Source: Undaria pinnatifida
Lineage: Eukaryota; Sar; Phaeophyceae; Laminariales; Alariaceae
Direction: 5' to 3'
Length of the DNA stretch: 64,000 nt
Assembly (NCBI GenBank): GCA_012845835.1
Contig: JABAKD010000100.1
Span: 129,001-193,000 of the forward strand
Shown here: positions 62,972 through 64,000 of the stretch, piece by piece
Layout: the number at the start of each line of letters is the position of its first letter
Numbering within the stretch: position 1 is the stretch's first letter
The notes under the pieces: generated by a model
The model's database searches: none
Told to the model about the DNA's origin: nothing
The model's input: only the letters and a program-made list of their open reading frames with translations
Program-made: the position numbers and the translations under genes

Positions 62972-63343
62972 TGCCTAGCATTCCCCTCATTTTATTTTAC
63001 CTCCGAAGGGAGAACGTGTATGTATGCGTATCATTGTCATTTTTTTTTCTTCGGGCACACCTCTTTGTGCTCGCACCTTATCCGAAACGTCAGATGGGGT
63101 GGGCACAATTCGACCCAAGCGGTCACGTTGCTGGCGGTTTGGGCGCGATCCGTGCAGTGCCTAGCATTCCCCTCATTTTATATCACCTCCGAAGGGAGAA
63201 CGTGTATGTATGCGTATCATTGTCAGTTTTTTTTCTTCGGGCACACCTCTTCGTGCTCGCACCTTATCCGAAACGTCAGATGGGGTGGGCACGATTCGAC
63301 CCATGCGGTCACGTTGCTGGCGGTTTGGGCGCGATCCGTGCAG
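62972..63343 (+). repeat. Perfect-phase tandem duplication, 186 bp, two copies
   Basis: TGCCTAGCATTCCCCTCATT begins at 62972 and 63158, and the copies run to 63157 and 63343 with about six differences. 186 is a multiple of three, and a plus frame stays open across both (62852-63616, 254 codons). The 62-residue repeat contains FYFTSEGRTCMYAYHCHFFF and RNVRWGGHNSTQAVTLLAVW. Other frames are also open, so length phase alone does not prove coding. No motif or start context supports a gene strongly. Confidence 0.9.
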
Positions 63344-63630
63344 TGTCTCGCGCGTGGCATGCTTTTTTCAAACTGTTTTGGGCTTGGACATGCCTTTAAA
63401 ACTTTTTTGGCCTTGGGCACTTATAAGGCAAATCCCCGGGTTTCCGCAACATCCCCGGGGATTCGGTTTCCGCACCCCCTATCCCGGTGTACGCACGTAA
63501 GAATTGGATGCAAACCGGGTTTTTCTGCTAGAGGGTACACGTACATTGCCCTCTTTTTGCACAGAGCACCACGCTACGATCCTGCCGCCCAGCAGCAGTC
63601 CAGCCCCCATCAGTAGCAGCCTGCAACTCT
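63344..63630. other. Tail of the 254-codon frame; no gene assigned
   Basis: Contains CCCCGGGTTTCCGCAACATC and its partial repeat CCCCGGGGATTCGGTTTCCG. Otherwise unassigned. Confidence 0.4.
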
Positions 63631-63631
63631 T

Positions 63632-63700
63632 GTTGTTCTCACATTAAGTCGCATAATCAAGTCCGCGGTCACAGGAGAGGCTCCAGTCACTCTGGAGCTG
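63632..63700 (+). repeat. Fragment related to the MULE inner arm
   Basis: TTGTTGTTCTCACATTAAGT, AAGTCCGCGGTCACA and GGCTCCAG match TTGTTTTCTCACATTAACTC, AGTCCGTGGTCACACA and GCTGGAGC at 57135-57210. Confidence 0.55.
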
Positions 63701-64000
63701 AGGAATACTCCAGGGAAAAACACAAACAACCCGAGGTGGTACACACATATATCACAGCTGACGCAATTCGTGCCTCCACCAGAAACATATAAAAGTGAAA
63801 TAGGAAGTCAGTCTACGATGTGCCAGGTCCATACCGGTGCATACGTCTCATTACTCACGCCCAGAGAAACCGACTATACCGCTTGCCACCCAAGAAAGAC
63901 TACCACGTATATATTACACGTAGTACCTATCACTACGCATACGCACGACAGACGCAAGCCAATTGGAGAAAGGAAACAAAGAAAAGAAGAGAAAGAAAAG
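63701..64000. other. No gene recognised
   Basis: Single-copy to the window end. A GAAAGAAAAG purine run is at the edge. A TATATAT/ACGTAGT-rich patch lies at 63905-63930. Confidence 0.5.

Noticed and set aside
1-64000. Prokaryotic or plasmid origin, and ribosomal RNA genes
   Set aside because: No gene-dense operons, replication or ribosomal genes were seen. Eukaryotic retroelements and an in-phase intron dominate.

Overview
Organism. The window looks like nuclear DNA of a repeat-rich eukaryote. There is no operon packing, no bacterial-type ribosome binding site pattern, and almost no long ORF. Spliceosomal GT-AG signals fit the best gene, and the mobile elements are eukaryotic: a tyrosine-recombinase (DIRS/PAT/Ngaro-type) retrotransposon, a LINE with an APE-type endonuclease, an LTR element and a Mutator-like DNA transposon. 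Such a mix is common in algae (brown or red) and other protist genomes. I cannot fix the lineage from sequence alone. No rRNA gene, confident functional tRNA or CRISPR array was seen.

Layout. 1-9.8 kb: tandem and dispersed repeats, a tandem array of tRNA-derived pseudogene units (1.0-1.5 kb), a CAG microsatellite, and a foldback-type element (5.38-6.31 kb) whose stem-loop arm recurs as solo copies. 9.9-16.1 kb: a satellite of about 160-213 bp present as three blocks in alternating orientation. 16.4-29.6 kb: mostly gene-poor sequence with recent short tandem duplications. 29.6-30.7 kb: a retroelement-like ORF encoding a coiled-coil protein, minus strand, with its leader. 31.6-34.34 kb: the best protein-coding gene, minus strand, one long exon plus at least one short in-phase exon. 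35.1-36.5 kb: dispersed repeats. 36.65-44.19 kb: a decayed tyrosine-recombinase retrotransposon in the A1-ORFs-B1-A2-B2 split-direct-repeat arrangement, interrupted by a second copy of the coiled-coil retroelement. 45.02-48.07 kb: an LTR element with near-identical LTRs, TG...CA ends and a 4-bp target duplication. 51.6-53.25 kb: (CGGGT/ACCCG)n minisatellites. 54.1-56.57 kb: a higher-order repeat. 56.57-59.26 kb: a Mutator-like element with about 750-bp terminal inverted repeats and a 9-bp target duplication. 60.8-62.1 kb: an internally deleted LINE. 62.5-63.35 kb: ACTAGT-rich repeats and a 186-bp in-frame tandem duplication.

How it fits together. This is a graveyard of nested and tandemly amplified elements around one convincing host gene. 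Nearly every element protein is broken by stops or frameshifts. The apparently youngest events are the LTR element, the Mutator-like element and several short tandem duplications. I do not see a self-contained new pathway. The most unusual structures are the Mutator-like element with subterminal repeats, the split-repeat retrotransposon bounded by an extra duplicated flank, the CCAAT/TATA-bearing satellite, the tRNA-like array and the G-quadruplex-prone minisatellite. Coordinates of diverged repeats are read by eye and are approximate to about 10-20 bp.
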